The notes below the pieces were generated by a model. It searched no databases, had not been told where the DNA came from, and saw only the letters and a list, made by a program, of their open reading frames with translations. A stretch of 64,000 nucleotides of DNA, from contig CAINFC010000006.1 in NCBI GenBank assembly GCA_903847975.1, forward strand, positions 62,001 to 126,000, in the 5' to 3' direction. The translations under genes and the position numbers were made by a program. The DNA comes from an uncultured Acidobacteriota bacterium. Lineage in GTDB: Bacteria; Acidobacteriota; UBA6911; CAINFC01. This document shows positions 1 to 9,052 of this stretch, piece after piece. Position 1 is the stretch's first letter. Each line of letters begins with the position of its first letter.

Positions 1-1782
1 GCTTTCCATGGCGCACCAGGCTGCCGCCTGGGTCAGATCGGGGAACAGCTGCCGGAACAAAAAGGCCACCTGGCCCCGCGGATCCAGGCTGCGCTGCGCC
101 GTACCCAGCAGCAGCCCCTTGTCGGAGTATGCCTTGAAGATCAAGCTGGTGGCGCTGGAGAGCGGATTCATCACCGCGATGCCCGTGGATTGTCCCGTTT
201 CGGTCAATACTTTCGGAATAAAGCGGCGCTGCCCTATGAGGAGGGTGGTGGTGGTCGTCATCCCAGTGGTGGTGGTGGACGGCCGCTGGGTGGTAGTGGT
301 CGTGGCCTGAGTGGTCGTTGTCTGGATCGCCGTGGTGGTTGGCAGAGAAGTGCTGGACTGGAAAGGCAGGAGGATGTAGGAGTCCCCGATGCTTCCGTTT
401 TTTCGACCCTGGGTTTCCTTGGCGGGAACCCAGGTTTGCACGTACTCCACGTTCACATCGTCGGGCGAAACGGTGCAGCGCAGGTAACCGATCCCTCCCA
501 GAAGCCTTCCGGTCGTGTAGCCGTAAGAAGCGGCCCGGGTGCCCAGGTCCGTATTGACCGCGCTGGGCTGAGGTGACTCCTGGTAGACAATGCCATCCAG
601 GTCCTGCTTGCCGTAAAAATGGTCATGCCCATGGAAGAAGACGTGAACCCGGTTGGCAACCAGCAGGTTATGAATCGGCATTGGCCAGCCGGGGCGCGCC
701 TGGCTGAATCCCGGGGTGTCGTCCAGGTTATAGCCTCCCCATTCCAGGTACTTGGCCGCTTCCACCCCGCCGCGCATCTGCCCCCCTTTGTTCCATCCGC
801 CGACCAGGTTGTGGCTGAAAACGAATTTGAATCGGGCGGAGCTGCCCTCCAGGATTCGCTTCAGCCAGTCGTACTGCTCCCGGCCCAGGGTCAAAGACCA
901 GTCGCCGCTCTGTTCCGGAGCTTGGGGTGTGTGCCAGTAAGGATCCAGCACGACAAAGAGAGCATGGCCCCATTCCCAGGCATAGTAGCTTTCCCGCAGG
1001 CCGACAAACTTTTCTTCCTTGGTGCCTCCGGTATAAAAGGCGTCCGGGAACGGATTGGGAATATAAAGCTTGCGGATCAGGGTATCCCACACCGGGAGGC
1101 TATCGGCGGAATTGTTTACCCGGTTGCCCCATTCCGCTTCATGGTTGCCCAGTACAAAAAAAAGGGGCAGGGAATGACAGGCAATATCGTAATAGCTGCG
1201 GAGCTGGAAAACACGGTCTACGACAGCCTGATAGGCGATGGGCGGCTGAATTTTATCCGTCATCCAGGTGTCCCCCAGGTCGATCAGGAAGTCCGATTTG
1301 CCGGCCAGCATGTTCTTCAAGGTAAGACGATAGGCTTCCGGGTCGGAATTTTCATCCAAATGCGGATCCGCCTGCACCGCAAAAGAAAATGTACTTCCCC
1401 GCTTTCGCTGGGTGTGGAAGCTGTGTTCGTCCCGGGACAGGAATTCGGTGGAGCCCGTTTCCCGGTAACGCATTCGGTAATAATAAAGAGTATCCGGTTG
1501 CAGGCCCTGGATGGCGACCTCGATGGGGGTTCCCGCAGAGAAGCTGGCAACCTGGGTTTTTCCGGAATAGGACGAAGAATCGGGACCGTATTCGAAGTAC
1601 ACATCCAGGTTGCGGTCGGCAACCGCATGGACAGTGATCGAACTGTCCGTCGGGCGCCCAAGCAGTTCACCCATAGTGAACGTGGGCGCGGCCTGGCCCG
1701 TCGGCTGCAGGACCAGCCAGACCAGCCACCCCATGAACAATGAAAGGCGGTTGTATATCGCATCCTTATCTCGTAATTTCAT
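1..1782 (-). CDS. Secreted purple-acid-phosphatase-like metallophosphoesterase, 3' end cut by the window edge
   Basis: The frame is open from ATG 1782 (AGAGG just upstream) to base 1, giving 594 residues without a stop, so the C-terminus is missing. A hydrophobic export segment lies near residues 13-30. An Fn3-like domain follows at about 35-125, as in purple acid phosphatases. The calcineurin-like core keeps the metal-binding motifs in order: DPH (D139, H141), LGD (D171), GNH (N213, H214), a histidine in FVFSHN, and GHDH (385-388). A Thr-rich linker occupies about 475-515. The last visible part (about 516 onward) resembles a recurrent extracellular beta-domain with the pattern TGIAVMNP...GQVAF. 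The likely role is an extracytoplasmic phosphomonoesterase or phosphodiesterase; the substrate is unknown. The phosphoesterase fold is secure and the C-terminal module assignment is tentative. Confidence 0.85.
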   Translation of the reverse strand, partial: MKLRDKDAIYNRLSLFMGWLVWLVLQPTGQAAPTFTMGELLGRPTDSSITVHAVADRNLDVYFEYGPDSSSYSGKTQVASFSAGTPIEVAIQGLQPDTLYYYRMRYRETGSTEFLSRDEHSFHTQRKRGSTFSFAVQADPHLDENSDPEAYRLTLKNMLAGKSDFLIDLGDTWMTDKIQPPIAYQAVVDRVFQLRSYYDIACHSLPLFFVLGNHEAEWGNRVNNSADSLPVWDTLIRKLYIPNPFPDAFYTGGTKEEKFVGLRESYYAWEWGHALFVVLDPYWHTPQAPEQSGDWSLTLGREQYDWLKRILEGSSARFKFVFSHNLVGGWNKGGQMRGGVEAAKYLEWGGYNLDDTPGFSQARPGWPMPIHNLLVANRVHVFFHGHDHFYGKQDLDGIVYQESPQPSAVNTDLGTRAASYGYTTGRLLGGIGYLRCTVSPDDVNVEYVQTWVPAKETQGRKNGSIGDSYILLPFQSSTSLPTTTAIQTTTTQATTTTTQRPSTTTTGMTTTTTLLIGQRRFIPKVLTETGQSTGIAVMNPLSSATSLIFKAYSDKGLLLGTAQRSLDPRGQVAFLFRQLFPDLTQAAAWCAMES

Positions 1783-1999
1783 TCCTCTGTCTCCTGTCCG
1801 GTTCGTCGACTCATCGCATATCAGACCATTGACGTACGATGGACCCAGGTGGTTGACAGCACGTGCAAAAAGTAACGCCTCTTCCGTCTCCGGGATTTTA
1901 CAATCCTTACCTTTTGGGTAGAGGGCTTATGGCGAGCAAATCAAGTGTGATATTCTCTTATTAAATCATCTTCGAACGAAATTAAGGATAAGACCCATT
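1783..1999. other. Divergent intergenic region
   Basis: This 217-base gap separates the leftward phosphatase from the rightward chemosensory operon and should hold both promoters. A TTGACA hexamer lies at 1853-1858 on the plus strand, but no good -10 box follows at 16-18 bases. A TATTCT at 1951-1956 lacks a matching -35. AAGGA at 1984-1988 serves the gene starting at 2000. I cannot assign a promoter with confidence. Confidence 0.4.
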
Positions 2000-2371
2000 A
2001 TGAAAAGACAAGCAAAGAAATCGGCTCAAAAAGTAGACTGTCCGGTCTGTGGTCTGGCTTTTGAAAAACGAGGACTGCCGGGACACATGCGTTACAACCA
2101 CCCCGGCCAGGAATTGGAAAAGGCTGTTCCCGCTGGGAAAGAATCCAAGGCGGCAAAGGCTGTAACAAGGAGGCGAAAAGCGCCGGCCGGCGCTCCCTCA
2201 ACCAACAAAGGCGCGCATGATTGCCTGAAGGCGGCGCTGGAATCTCTGGCCAGGCGCCAGCAGGAAATAGAGCGGGAACTGGATCGGATGGAGGTTCTTC
2301 TGGCGGAAAAGGAAGAAATCCTTCGCGAAATCCAGGCAGTGGAGACTGCCCTGAAGGTTTTCCAGAAATAG
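2000..2371 (+). CDS. Small C2H2-type zinc-finger / coiled-coil protein at the head of a chemosensory operon
   Basis: This 123-residue protein starts at ATG 2000 behind AAGGA. The N-terminal third has a zinc-finger-like C-x2-C-x12-H-x4-H pattern (CPVCGLAF then HMRYNH). A basic, low-complexity stretch (about 50-70) follows. The C-terminal third is a charged amphipathic helix rich in Glu, Leu and Arg, very likely a coiled coil. It ends 5 bases before the first CheW start and so is probably co-transcribed. No known Wsp or Che component has this layout. It could bind nucleic acid or act as a small scaffold for the array. I do not recognise the family. Confidence 0.7.
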   Translation: MKRQAKKSAQKVDCPVCGLAFEKRGLPGHMRYNHPGQELEKAVPAGKESKAAKAVTRRRKAPAGAPSTNKGAHDCLKAALESLARRQQEIERELDRMEVLLAEKEEILREIQAVETALKVFQK

Positions 2372-2376
2372 CCGGA

Positions 2377-2868
2377 ATGGTATGGGCGGAGAATGTGGCA
2401 GATAATCAACCGACATTCCTGCTGGTTTTCCTGCTGGATGGCCGCCGATACGCGCTGCCTTTGCCCCATGTGGAACAGAGTGTTGCGGCGGTTGCCCCCA
2501 GTTTCCTTCCCTGTGCGCTGGACTTTGTTGCCGGGGTGGTCAACTTTCACGGCCGTATACTGCCATTGATCGACCTGCGGGGCAGGTTCGGGCTTCCGAG
2601 CCGCGAAATCGGCGCCTACGATTTGTTCCTGATCGCGCGGTCCTCTCGTCGCTCCATGGCACTCTGGGTAGATTCCGTAGAAGGAGTCATGCCCCTCCCG
2701 GAGGACGACATTTCCCCGGCCGACCAAGTCATTCCCGGAATTCGTTATCTTCAGGGAATGACGCGTCTGCCGGGGGATATTTACTTCATTTTCGACATTG
2801 AAAAATGCCTTTCCCTGGAAGAGGAAGACCTTCTCCGCGAGGCGCTTCCGGAGATCAGTCGGACATGA
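2377..2868 (+). CDS. cheW: CheW-like coupling protein (first copy)
   Basis: This 163-residue CheW-domain protein links a chemoreceptor to the CheA kinase in the cytoplasmic array. Visible CheW features are the opening strand (FLLVFLLDGRRYALPL), a central VAGVVNFHGRILPLIDLR segment matching the usual G-x-I-x-LRG-x-x-P-x-x-DLR region, and a closing strand near the C-terminus. ATG 2377 was chosen because it lies 5 bases past the previous stop and immediately precedes the domain; an upstream extension in this frame would be Gly-rich read-through of the zinc-finger gene. The stop overlaps the cheR start (ATGA). With the second CheW at 4365, the operon carries two coupling proteins, as WspB and WspD do in Pseudomonas. 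Confidence 0.85.
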   Translation: MVWAENVADNQPTFLLVFLLDGRRYALPLPHVEQSVAAVAPSFLPCALDFVAGVVNFHGRILPLIDLRGRFGLPSREIGAYDLFLIARSSRRSMALWVDSVEGVMPLPEDDISPADQVIPGIRYLQGMTRLPGDIYFIFDIEKCLSLEEEDLLREALPEISRT

Positions 2869-4364
2869 AAATTCGAAAAGACAGTACTTTTCTATCCGCC
2901 TATCGCCTCAAAATAGAAAAGGAATATGGCCTCTTTTTTCCGGAAGAGCGAATCGAGGAGCTACAGAAAAGAACGGAAGATGCCGCGGCGGAAATGGAGG
3001 GTTGCGACGGGAAGGAGTGTATTTCCCTCTTCCTCGCCGATCAGCTTGCCGCGGGCCCAAAGGAGATTCTCCTCTCTCATCTCACAGTCGGGGAAACCTA
3101 TTTTTTCAGGGAAGCAGGCAGCCTGCAGGCCTTCCTGGACCATATTCTGCCGGAACGGATTTCCTGGTGCCGCAAGAAGCGCAGGGACCGGCTGCGTATC
3201 TGGAGCGCCGGCTGCGCAAGCGGAGAGGAGGCCTTCACCCTGGCATCCCTGATTCACTTTTTTGCCCAGGGCAGGGAGGTACCGCCGGTTGAAATTTGGG
3301 CAACGGACATCAACGTTCGGGCCCTTCGTAAAGCGCAGCTCGGAACCTATACCGAGTGGTCATTCCGTCAGGCTCCCGTCTGGCTTAAAGCAGGTTATTT
3401 TGATCCTCTACCCTCCCACCGTTACAGGATTCGGAGGGAGATCCAGGACATGGTTTCTTTCTCGCCTTTGAATCTGGTCCTGGACAATTATGCGATCTCT
3501 GGAACCGAATTGCGGTCTATGGACTGCATTTTCTGCCGTAATGTTCTTATGTATTTCTCCCCGGAGGCCTTGAGAAAGGTGACCGACCGCCTCCGGTCCT
3601 GCCTGGATGAGGGTGGGTTCCTGGTGGTCAGTCCCAGCGAAGCCTCTCATATTCACGATTCACAACTCAGGATCCTTGGATTACCGGATGCCACGCTGTT
3701 CCAGAAAGTTGAGGCCGGACCCGGGAAGCCGGATCCCGCTCGGCCGCCTGTCCCTTTTCCACACTCTCCGGCTCCTGCCGCTGTGGCCCACGGCAGAAAA
3801 AAGTCCTCCCGGAGCCCGATTCCCGTCGCCGAATCCGGGGAGCGGTGCCCGCAACCCTCCATCAGCTCCGAGGATGATTGGAGTTCCAGGGTCGAGCAGC
3901 TCTGCCGGCAGGGTTGTTTGGAAGAAGCCCGCCAGAAGCTGCTTTCCCACCTGGAGCTCCATCCGAAAGACGGCAAAGCCGCGAGCGTTCTGGCACGGGT
4001 TCTGGCCAATCAGGGAAATCTATCCGGAGCTCAGGAGTGGTGCGAACGAGCCCTATCCCTGGATAAGCTGGACGCGACTTCCTGTTATCTTCTGGCTGCG
4101 ATTTTCCGGGAAAAAGGACAGCCTGCCCTGGCCTCTCCGGTCCTGAAGCGCCTGCTGTTTTTTCAACCCGAACATGTTCTAGCTCACTACACACTGGCCA
4201 ACATAGCCCGGGCAGAAGGGAAGGATAAAGAAGCAGCCAGGCATTACAGCAATGCTCTTCGATTGCTGGAGCGCTATGGAAGGGAAGAAATCCTGCCGGA
4301 ATCGGACGGCCTGACGGCCAGGCAAATCCGGGAGCTGATCGGAACAGAAAGCCGGAGGTCTTAA
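2865..4364 (+). CDS. cheR: CheR-type receptor methyltransferase with C-terminal TPRs (WspC-like)
   Basis: This 499-residue protein starts at ATG 2865, overlapping the CheW stop by four bases. The N-terminal helical CheR domain is followed by TVGETYFFRE (74-83), the typical LT-x-x-ET-x-FFR motif. The SAM-binding loop is SAGCASGEEAF (114-124), and CRNVLMYF (224-231) is the late CheR signature. A Pro/Ser-rich linker (about 290-340) leads to about three TPR-like helix pairs (345-470). CheR enzymes methylate glutamates of chemoreceptors; the TPR tail, found in WspC-like and FrzF-like proteins, is thought to control or localise the enzyme. The partner is presumably the MCP at 4931. Family assignment is firm. 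Confidence 0.9.
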   Translation: MKIRKDSTFLSAYRLKIEKEYGLFFPEERIEELQKRTEDAAAEMEGCDGKECISLFLADQLAAGPKEILLSHLTVGETYFFREAGSLQAFLDHILPERISWCRKKRRDRLRIWSAGCASGEEAFTLASLIHFFAQGREVPPVEIWATDINVRALRKAQLGTYTEWSFRQAPVWLKAGYFDPLPSHRYRIRREIQDMVSFSPLNLVLDNYAISGTELRSMDCIFCRNVLMYFSPEALRKVTDRLRSCLDEGGFLVVSPSEASHIHDSQLRILGLPDATLFQKVEAGPGKPDPARPPVPFPHSPAPAAVAHGRKKSSRSPIPVAESGERCPQPSISSEDDWSSRVEQLCRQGCLEEARQKLLSHLELHPKDGKAASVLARVLANQGNLSGAQEWCERALSLDKLDATSCYLLAAIFREKGQPALASPVLKRLLFFQPEHVLAHYTLANIARAEGKDKEAARHYSNALRLLERYGREEILPESDGLTARQIRELIGTESRRS

Positions 4365-4889
4365 ATGATTTCTGACGATCCCAAAGCGCTGCTTCAGAAA
4401 CGGGCCAGAATCCTGGCACAGAAGATCACCGGGGCAGATCGAAAGGAGCAGGGACTGGAAGTGGTTGCCTTTCATCTGGGGGACGAATTCTACGGGGTGG
4501 AAAAGGAATTTGTGCAGGAAGTCTTCCCGTTGAGCGAATTTACATCCCTTCCGGGGGTGCCGGATTTCGTTTACGGGGTGGTTGCCCTGCGGGGCCAGGT
4601 GATTTCGCTGATGGACCTTCGAGTTGTATTTGATATTGCCAGACCGGCAGCCGACAAAGCCTGCTTTTCGATTCTTTTTGTAAGGCATGGAGACCTGGTG
4701 ACAGGCCTTCTTGCCGATACGGTTGCCGGGGTTCAATTCGTTGCCCCTGACAGGATATTTCCCCCTCTTCCGGCCATGACCCGAAACAAGATGGCGTATG
4801 TGAAGGGAGTCACCCCGGAGAGCATGATTCTATTGGATATCGCCGCCTTGCTGGATGATCCCGAACGGATCGTTCGCCAGGAAGATTGA
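4365..4889 (+). CDS. cheW: CheW-like coupling protein (second copy)
   Basis: This 174-residue protein starts at ATG 4365, directly after the cheR stop, with GGAGGT five bases upstream. After a charged N-terminal extension of about 30 residues, the CheW fold shows VVAFHLGDEFYGV, a VYGVVALRGQVISLMDLR segment with the canonical LRG-x-x-xx-x-DLR core, and a final MILLDIAALL strand. The long N-terminal helix distinguishes it from the first CheW and resembles WspD-type proteins. It probably couples the MCP to the CheA at 6714, alone or alternating with the first copy. Confidence 0.88.
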   Translation: MISDDPKALLQKRARILAQKITGADRKEQGLEVVAFHLGDEFYGVEKEFVQEVFPLSEFTSLPGVPDFVYGVVALRGQVISLMDLRVVFDIARPAADKACFSILFVRHGDLVTGLLADTVAGVQFVAPDRIFPPLPAMTRNKMAYVKGVTPESMILLDIAALLDDPERIVRQED

Positions 4890-4930
4890 TTTGCACTGAG
4901 GAAGACACACGAGAAAAGAGGAATCGAAAC

Positions 4931-6694
4931 ATGAACGCCAGGTGGATTCAGAATCTTAGCATCCGTTCCAAGCTTTTCCTTAGTTTTGGGGTCCTGCTGG
5001 CCCTTCTGATAGTGGTTCTGCTGGTTTCATTTTACGTGATTCGCGCTATCCATTCGGATGACACGGTCATCCTGCAGCAGAGGCTGCCCAATGCGCTGGG
5101 TTTCGCCAACTTGCGCTCCCATCAGAACTACCAGCGGGTCCTGATGATGGAAACCCTGTCCGTACAGGATAAAAAAGAGCAGGAGTTGAGACTTGCAGAG
5201 GTCCAGAAGTACAAGGAGCTGATCGATGAACTGACCCGGCAGATTGATACCAGAATCCGGAATGAGCCGGACAAAATGGTGCAGTTCAACGAATACAAGT
5301 CCATTCTGGACAGCTACCGCCAGACGCGTAACGAAGTGCAAACCTACATCCTGCAGGGAGACCTGCAAAAAGCCAGGGTGATGGATGCCGGCGTGGGCAT
5401 TCAGGAAGAACGTTACGACCGGATGCGGTCCATTTTATTATCACTGGGCGCCCAGGAGGAAAAAGAAGCCGCGCTTATGGTAGAAGCCAGTGAAGGCAGC
5501 TACTGGAACTCCATTCGGCTGTTCGGTATCCTGGCCACCCTGTCCGTAATCATTGGTATATGGGTGGCCGTTGCCCTGGGTCGGATCATTTCCCAGCCTC
5601 TCACGGAAATAACGCGGGTTGCGGAGAAGATTGCTACGGGGGATTTCCAGGCGGAACTGTCGGCCACGGAGCGTGCCGATGAGGTCGGCCTGCTGTTCAA
5701 AGCGTTCGGGAAAATGGTGGATTTTTTATCAAATCTCTCACAGAATGCACGTCGGGTGACTTCGGGCGATCTGACCCAAACGGTGCAGCCGGTTTCCAGG
5801 AACGATATTCTCGGGAAAACCATGTCCGATATGGTGGCCACCCTGCGCAAGATCATACTCGACATTCAGCAGGCCACGCAGGTGCTGGCTGGCGCAGCCT
5901 CGGAAATCCTGACCACTACCGCGCAGCTGGCCACCAGTTCCTCGGAGACGGCTGCTGCGGTGAATGAGACCATGACCACCGTCGAAGAATTGCGGCAAAC
6001 GAGCCTGATGGTCAACCAGAAGGCTGGAAACGTGCTGGAAAACGCACAGAATACGGTAAAAATATCTCAAAGCGGAAATAAGTCCATTGAAGAATCCATC
6101 AACGGAATGAACCGCATTCAGGAGCAGATGGAGACGGTCGCCGACCACATTATCCAGCTGAGCGAGCAGAGCCAGGCGATCGGGTCCATTATTGTTACCG
6201 TGGAGGAGCTGGCCTTCCAATCCAGCATTCTGGCCGTCAACGCTTCGATCGAAGCCGCCAAGGCCGGGGACCATGGCAAGGGCTTTGCGGTGGTTGCTCA
6301 GGAGGTCAAAAGCATGTCGGAGCAGTCCAAGCAGGCCACCACTCAAGTACGGGCCATATTGAGCGACATACAGAAAGCCATCAGCTCGGCCGTTCTGGCT
6401 ACGGAGCAGGGAAGCAAGGCTGTGGAAACGGGAGTGCGGCAGTTCCAGGGAGCCAAGGAAGCGATCCAGTGGCTGACAGAAAGCATCGACACCTCCGCGC
6501 ACATGTCCACGCTGATTGCCGCCTCTACCAAGGAGCAGCTGCTCGGCGTGGACCAGGCGGCCATTGCCATGGAGAATATTCGCCAATCCACCCTCCAGAA
6601 CGTGTCGGCCAACAAGCAGGCGGAAATAGCCGCGCGCAAGTTGAACGAACTCGGCCAGAAGCTGAAGCTGATGGTCGAGCAGTTCCGCCTATAG
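4931..6694 (+). CDS. Transmembrane methyl-accepting chemotaxis protein (WspA-like)
   Basis: This 587-residue receptor starts at ATG 4931 with AGAGGA ten bases upstream; an in-frame ATG at 4886 would overlap the CheW gene and add an unlikely leader. TM1 spans about 13-37. A helical periplasmic sensor of roughly 155 residues follows (4HB_MCP-like, no small-molecule motif recognised), then TM2 at about 197-218, HAMP (about 220-275) and a long cytoplasmic coiled-coil signalling domain. The hairpin tip is divergent but recognisable (NASIEAAKAGDHGKGFAVVA). This region contacts CheA and CheW. Position between two CheW genes and CheA suggests it is the dedicated receptor. In Wsp systems the equivalent receptor responds to surface or envelope stress; that function is inferred, not shown here. 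Confidence 0.92.
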   Translation: MNARWIQNLSIRSKLFLSFGVLLALLIVVLLVSFYVIRAIHSDDTVILQQRLPNALGFANLRSHQNYQRVLMMETLSVQDKKEQELRLAEVQKYKELIDELTRQIDTRIRNEPDKMVQFNEYKSILDSYRQTRNEVQTYILQGDLQKARVMDAGVGIQEERYDRMRSILLSLGAQEEKEAALMVEASEGSYWNSIRLFGILATLSVIIGIWVAVALGRIISQPLTEITRVAEKIATGDFQAELSATERADEVGLLFKAFGKMVDFLSNLSQNARRVTSGDLTQTVQPVSRNDILGKTMSDMVATLRKIILDIQQATQVLAGAASEILTTTAQLATSSSETAAAVNETMTTVEELRQTSLMVNQKAGNVLENAQNTVKISQSGNKSIEESINGMNRIQEQMETVADHIIQLSEQSQAIGSIIVTVEELAFQSSILAVNASIEAAKAGDHGKGFAVVAQEVKSMSEQSKQATTQVRAILSDIQKAISSAVLATEQGSKAVETGVRQFQGAKEAIQWLTESIDTSAHMSTLIAASTKEQLLGVDQAAIAMENIRQSTLQNVSANKQAEIAARKLNELGQKLKLMVEQFRL

Positions 6695-6713
6695 GACTTA
6701 TTCCCGTACCGTC

Positions 6714-9035
6714 ATGGCCAGAAGAGAAGATGAACTATGGGCCAGGCTTCTGCCGACCTTCCGGGTGGAGGCGGCCGACCACCTGCGGAATATCTCTTCG
6801 AGTATCCTGGAACTGGAGAAAGAAGCGGACCCGGAAGCAGCCCGGCGGCTGATCGAAGCCACCTATCGGGAGGCCCATAGCCTCAAGGGAGCCGCGCGAT
6901 CGGTCCGCCTCACGGAAATAGAAGCCCTATGCCGCGCGCTGGAAAGCATTTTTTATTCATTGAAATCGAACACTCTTACCGCCTCCGGCTCTCTGTTTGA
7001 TCTGCTTCACCGGGTGCTGAAAATAGTAAATGCCGAGCTGGAAAAAGCCCATCCGGCGGCTTCCGGGCCGCCCAATCCCCTGGTCCAGGACATCATTGCC
7101 CGGATGGAAGAAGTTCTGCCGGGGGCCTGGCCGGTCGATTCTACGGCGAATACACCGACGGGAGAGGCGGACCGCGACCCCCGCAGCCCGATCGAAATCC
7201 GACCTGCTGCTCCCAAGTCTGCAGACCAGAATGTGACAGCGGACAAATCCAGAGAACAGCGGAGCCTTCGGATCTCCGAAAGTAAACTGGATTCCGTCCT
7301 TCAACAGGCCGAAGAGTCCATTGCCCACAAGATCTCTGCCGACAGCCTGGCCGCCGAGCTGAAGCAGTTGCAGCAAAGTTACCTGGAGAGGCGAAAGCAA
7401 TGGATCGAGCTGCAGTCCGAAATGAAGCGTTTCCTGATCCGATTGCCGCGGAACAGCTCCGGCGGGTCCGGGCCACGTTCCGGATCGAAGGAACATATCC
7501 TGGAATTGATGGAGCAGGAAGATCTCCAGGGCAAGAGCCTGCTGCTGAAGCTGGGCCAGATTTCCCGACAGGCAGAACAAAGCGCCCGGTTGCTGAAAGG
7601 CTCTGTCGATATGCTCCTGGATACCGCCAAGCACCTGGTCCTTCTGCCCTTTTCCACCATATGCGACGGATTTCCCCAAATGGTACGGGAAATATCCCGT
7701 GAGCTCCGTAAGCAGGTGGATTTCACTTTGACCGGAGCCGACCTGGAAATAGACAAGCGGATTCTCGAAGAGCTGAGGGTTCCGCTCATGCACATGATTC
7801 GAAACAGCCTGGATCATGGAATCGAATCCCCGGATGAGAGGATAAAAAAGAATAAACCTGCGTCGGGCACCATCCAGGTGGCCGTGCGTCCTGCAGACAG
7901 CGGTAAAGTGGAGATTCTGGTAGAAGATGACGGACGGGGAATCGACGTTCCTCAAGTGGAAAGTGCCGCGAGAAAACTGGGATTTCTCTCCGAAGAACAA
8001 AGGACGGCGGTAGCCGAGGAGGCTTTCCGGCTTATCTTTCATTCCGGTGTTTCCACCAGCCCCATCGTTTCCGATATGTCCGGAAGGGGATTGGGCATGT
8101 CCATCGTCCGTGAAAAGGTGGACCAGCTGGGGGGGACCATCTCTGTGGTGAGCCAGAAAGGGGAAGGAACCCAGTTTCGAATTCTGTTGCCATTGAGCCT
8201 GGCCACCCTGCGCGGCGTTTTTATCCGGGTGGAAGAGAGGCTTTTTGTGATACCCACGCCTCATGTGGAACGCGTCCTTCGGGTGAAACAAAGCGAAATA
8301 AGAAGCGTGGAAGGCGCGCTCGCCATCCAGGACGGTGAGAGACCCACCCGACTGGTTTCGCTGGCGGAGGTTCTCGGCCTACCCCGACGGAACAAGCCGG
8401 AAAAGGAAAACAAGCGCCAGGTTGCCATCATCGTCAGCGCAGGAGATGTTCGCGTCGCCTTCCAGGTCGATGATGCCGTTCGGGAACAGGAAGTCCTGGT
8501 TAAAAATTTCAACCGTCAGTTGACGCGCATACGAAACATAGCCGGCGCCACAATCCTCGGGAGCAGCCAGGTTGTGCCGGTTTTGAATGCCGCAGACCTG
8601 CTGAAGCACGCCTTGATGTCGCCGTCCTCCCAAGGCCGGGACCCGGGGCCAAGGGAAGCGCAGGGTTCCCGAAAAAAGAAAATTCTGGTGGTGGAAGATT
8701 CGATCACTTCCCGGACGCTGCTGCGCAACATCCTGGAAAGTGCCGGATACGATGTGCAGACGGCTGTGGACGGCATGGATGCCTTTTCCCGTCTGCAGAT
8801 CGAAGAATTCGACCTGGTGGTTTCCGATATCGAAATGCCGCGGATGAACGGCTTCGACCTGACAACCAGAATACGGGGCAGCTCCCGGCTTACCGAACTT
8901 CCGGTGATTTTAGTAACTTCCATGGGCTCGCGCGAAGACCGGGAGAAGGGGATCGACGCGGGTGCCAACGCCTATCTTACCAAAAGCGGTTTTGATCAAA
9001 GCAACCTGCTGGAAGCAGTCCGCCGGCTGGTTTAA
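6714..9035 (+). CDS. cheA: Hybrid chemotaxis histidine kinase CheA-REC (WspE-like)
   Basis: This 773-residue kinase has an N-terminal Hpt domain with phospho-accepting H55 in AHSLKGAARS, and a linker without an obvious CheY-binding P2. A dimerisation/HATPase core follows, with the N box near 359 (HMIRNSLDHGIE), DDGRGID near 404 and the GRGLGMSIV lid. A CheW-like regulatory domain (about 500-630) leads to a C-terminal receiver (about 655-773) with phosphoacceptor D705 in VVSDIEMPRMNG. All kinase and receiver catalytic positions look intact. Fused-REC CheA is typical of Wsp/Frz-like signalling, where the receiver can act as phosphate sink or output. The gap to the MCP is short and no strong ribosome-binding site is visible at ATG 6714. 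Confidence 0.93.
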   Translation: MARREDELWARLLPTFRVEAADHLRNISSSILELEKEADPEAARRLIEATYREAHSLKGAARSVRLTEIEALCRALESIFYSLKSNTLTASGSLFDLLHRVLKIVNAELEKAHPAASGPPNPLVQDIIARMEEVLPGAWPVDSTANTPTGEADRDPRSPIEIRPAAPKSADQNVTADKSREQRSLRISESKLDSVLQQAEESIAHKISADSLAAELKQLQQSYLERRKQWIELQSEMKRFLIRLPRNSSGGSGPRSGSKEHILELMEQEDLQGKSLLLKLGQISRQAEQSARLLKGSVDMLLDTAKHLVLLPFSTICDGFPQMVREISRELRKQVDFTLTGADLEIDKRILEELRVPLMHMIRNSLDHGIESPDERIKKNKPASGTIQVAVRPADSGKVEILVEDDGRGIDVPQVESAARKLGFLSEEQRTAVAEEAFRLIFHSGVSTSPIVSDMSGRGLGMSIVREKVDQLGGTISVVSQKGEGTQFRILLPLSLATLRGVFIRVEERLFVIPTPHVERVLRVKQSEIRSVEGALAIQDGERPTRLVSLAEVLGLPRRNKPEKENKRQVAIIVSAGDVRVAFQVDDAVREQEVLVKNFNRQLTRIRNIAGATILGSSQVVPVLNAADLLKHALMSPSSQGRDPGPREAQGSRKKKILVVEDSITSRTLLRNILESAGYDVQTAVDGMDAFSRLQIEEFDLVVSDIEMPRMNGFDLTTRIRGSSRLTELPVILVTSMGSREDREKGIDAGANAYLTKSGFDQSNLLEAVRRLV

Positions 9036-9052
9036 ATCGTTCGGGTTCACGC

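Noticed and set aside
619-1743. Plus-strand open frame of about 374 codons
   Set aside because: It is antisense to the metallophosphoesterase, whose motifs (GNH, GHDH) clearly define the real frame.
4886-4930. Earlier ATG (4886) as the MCP start
   Set aside because: It overlaps the cheW stop and lacks a ribosome-binding site; ATG 4931 has AGAGGA and directly precedes the basic/TM1 region.
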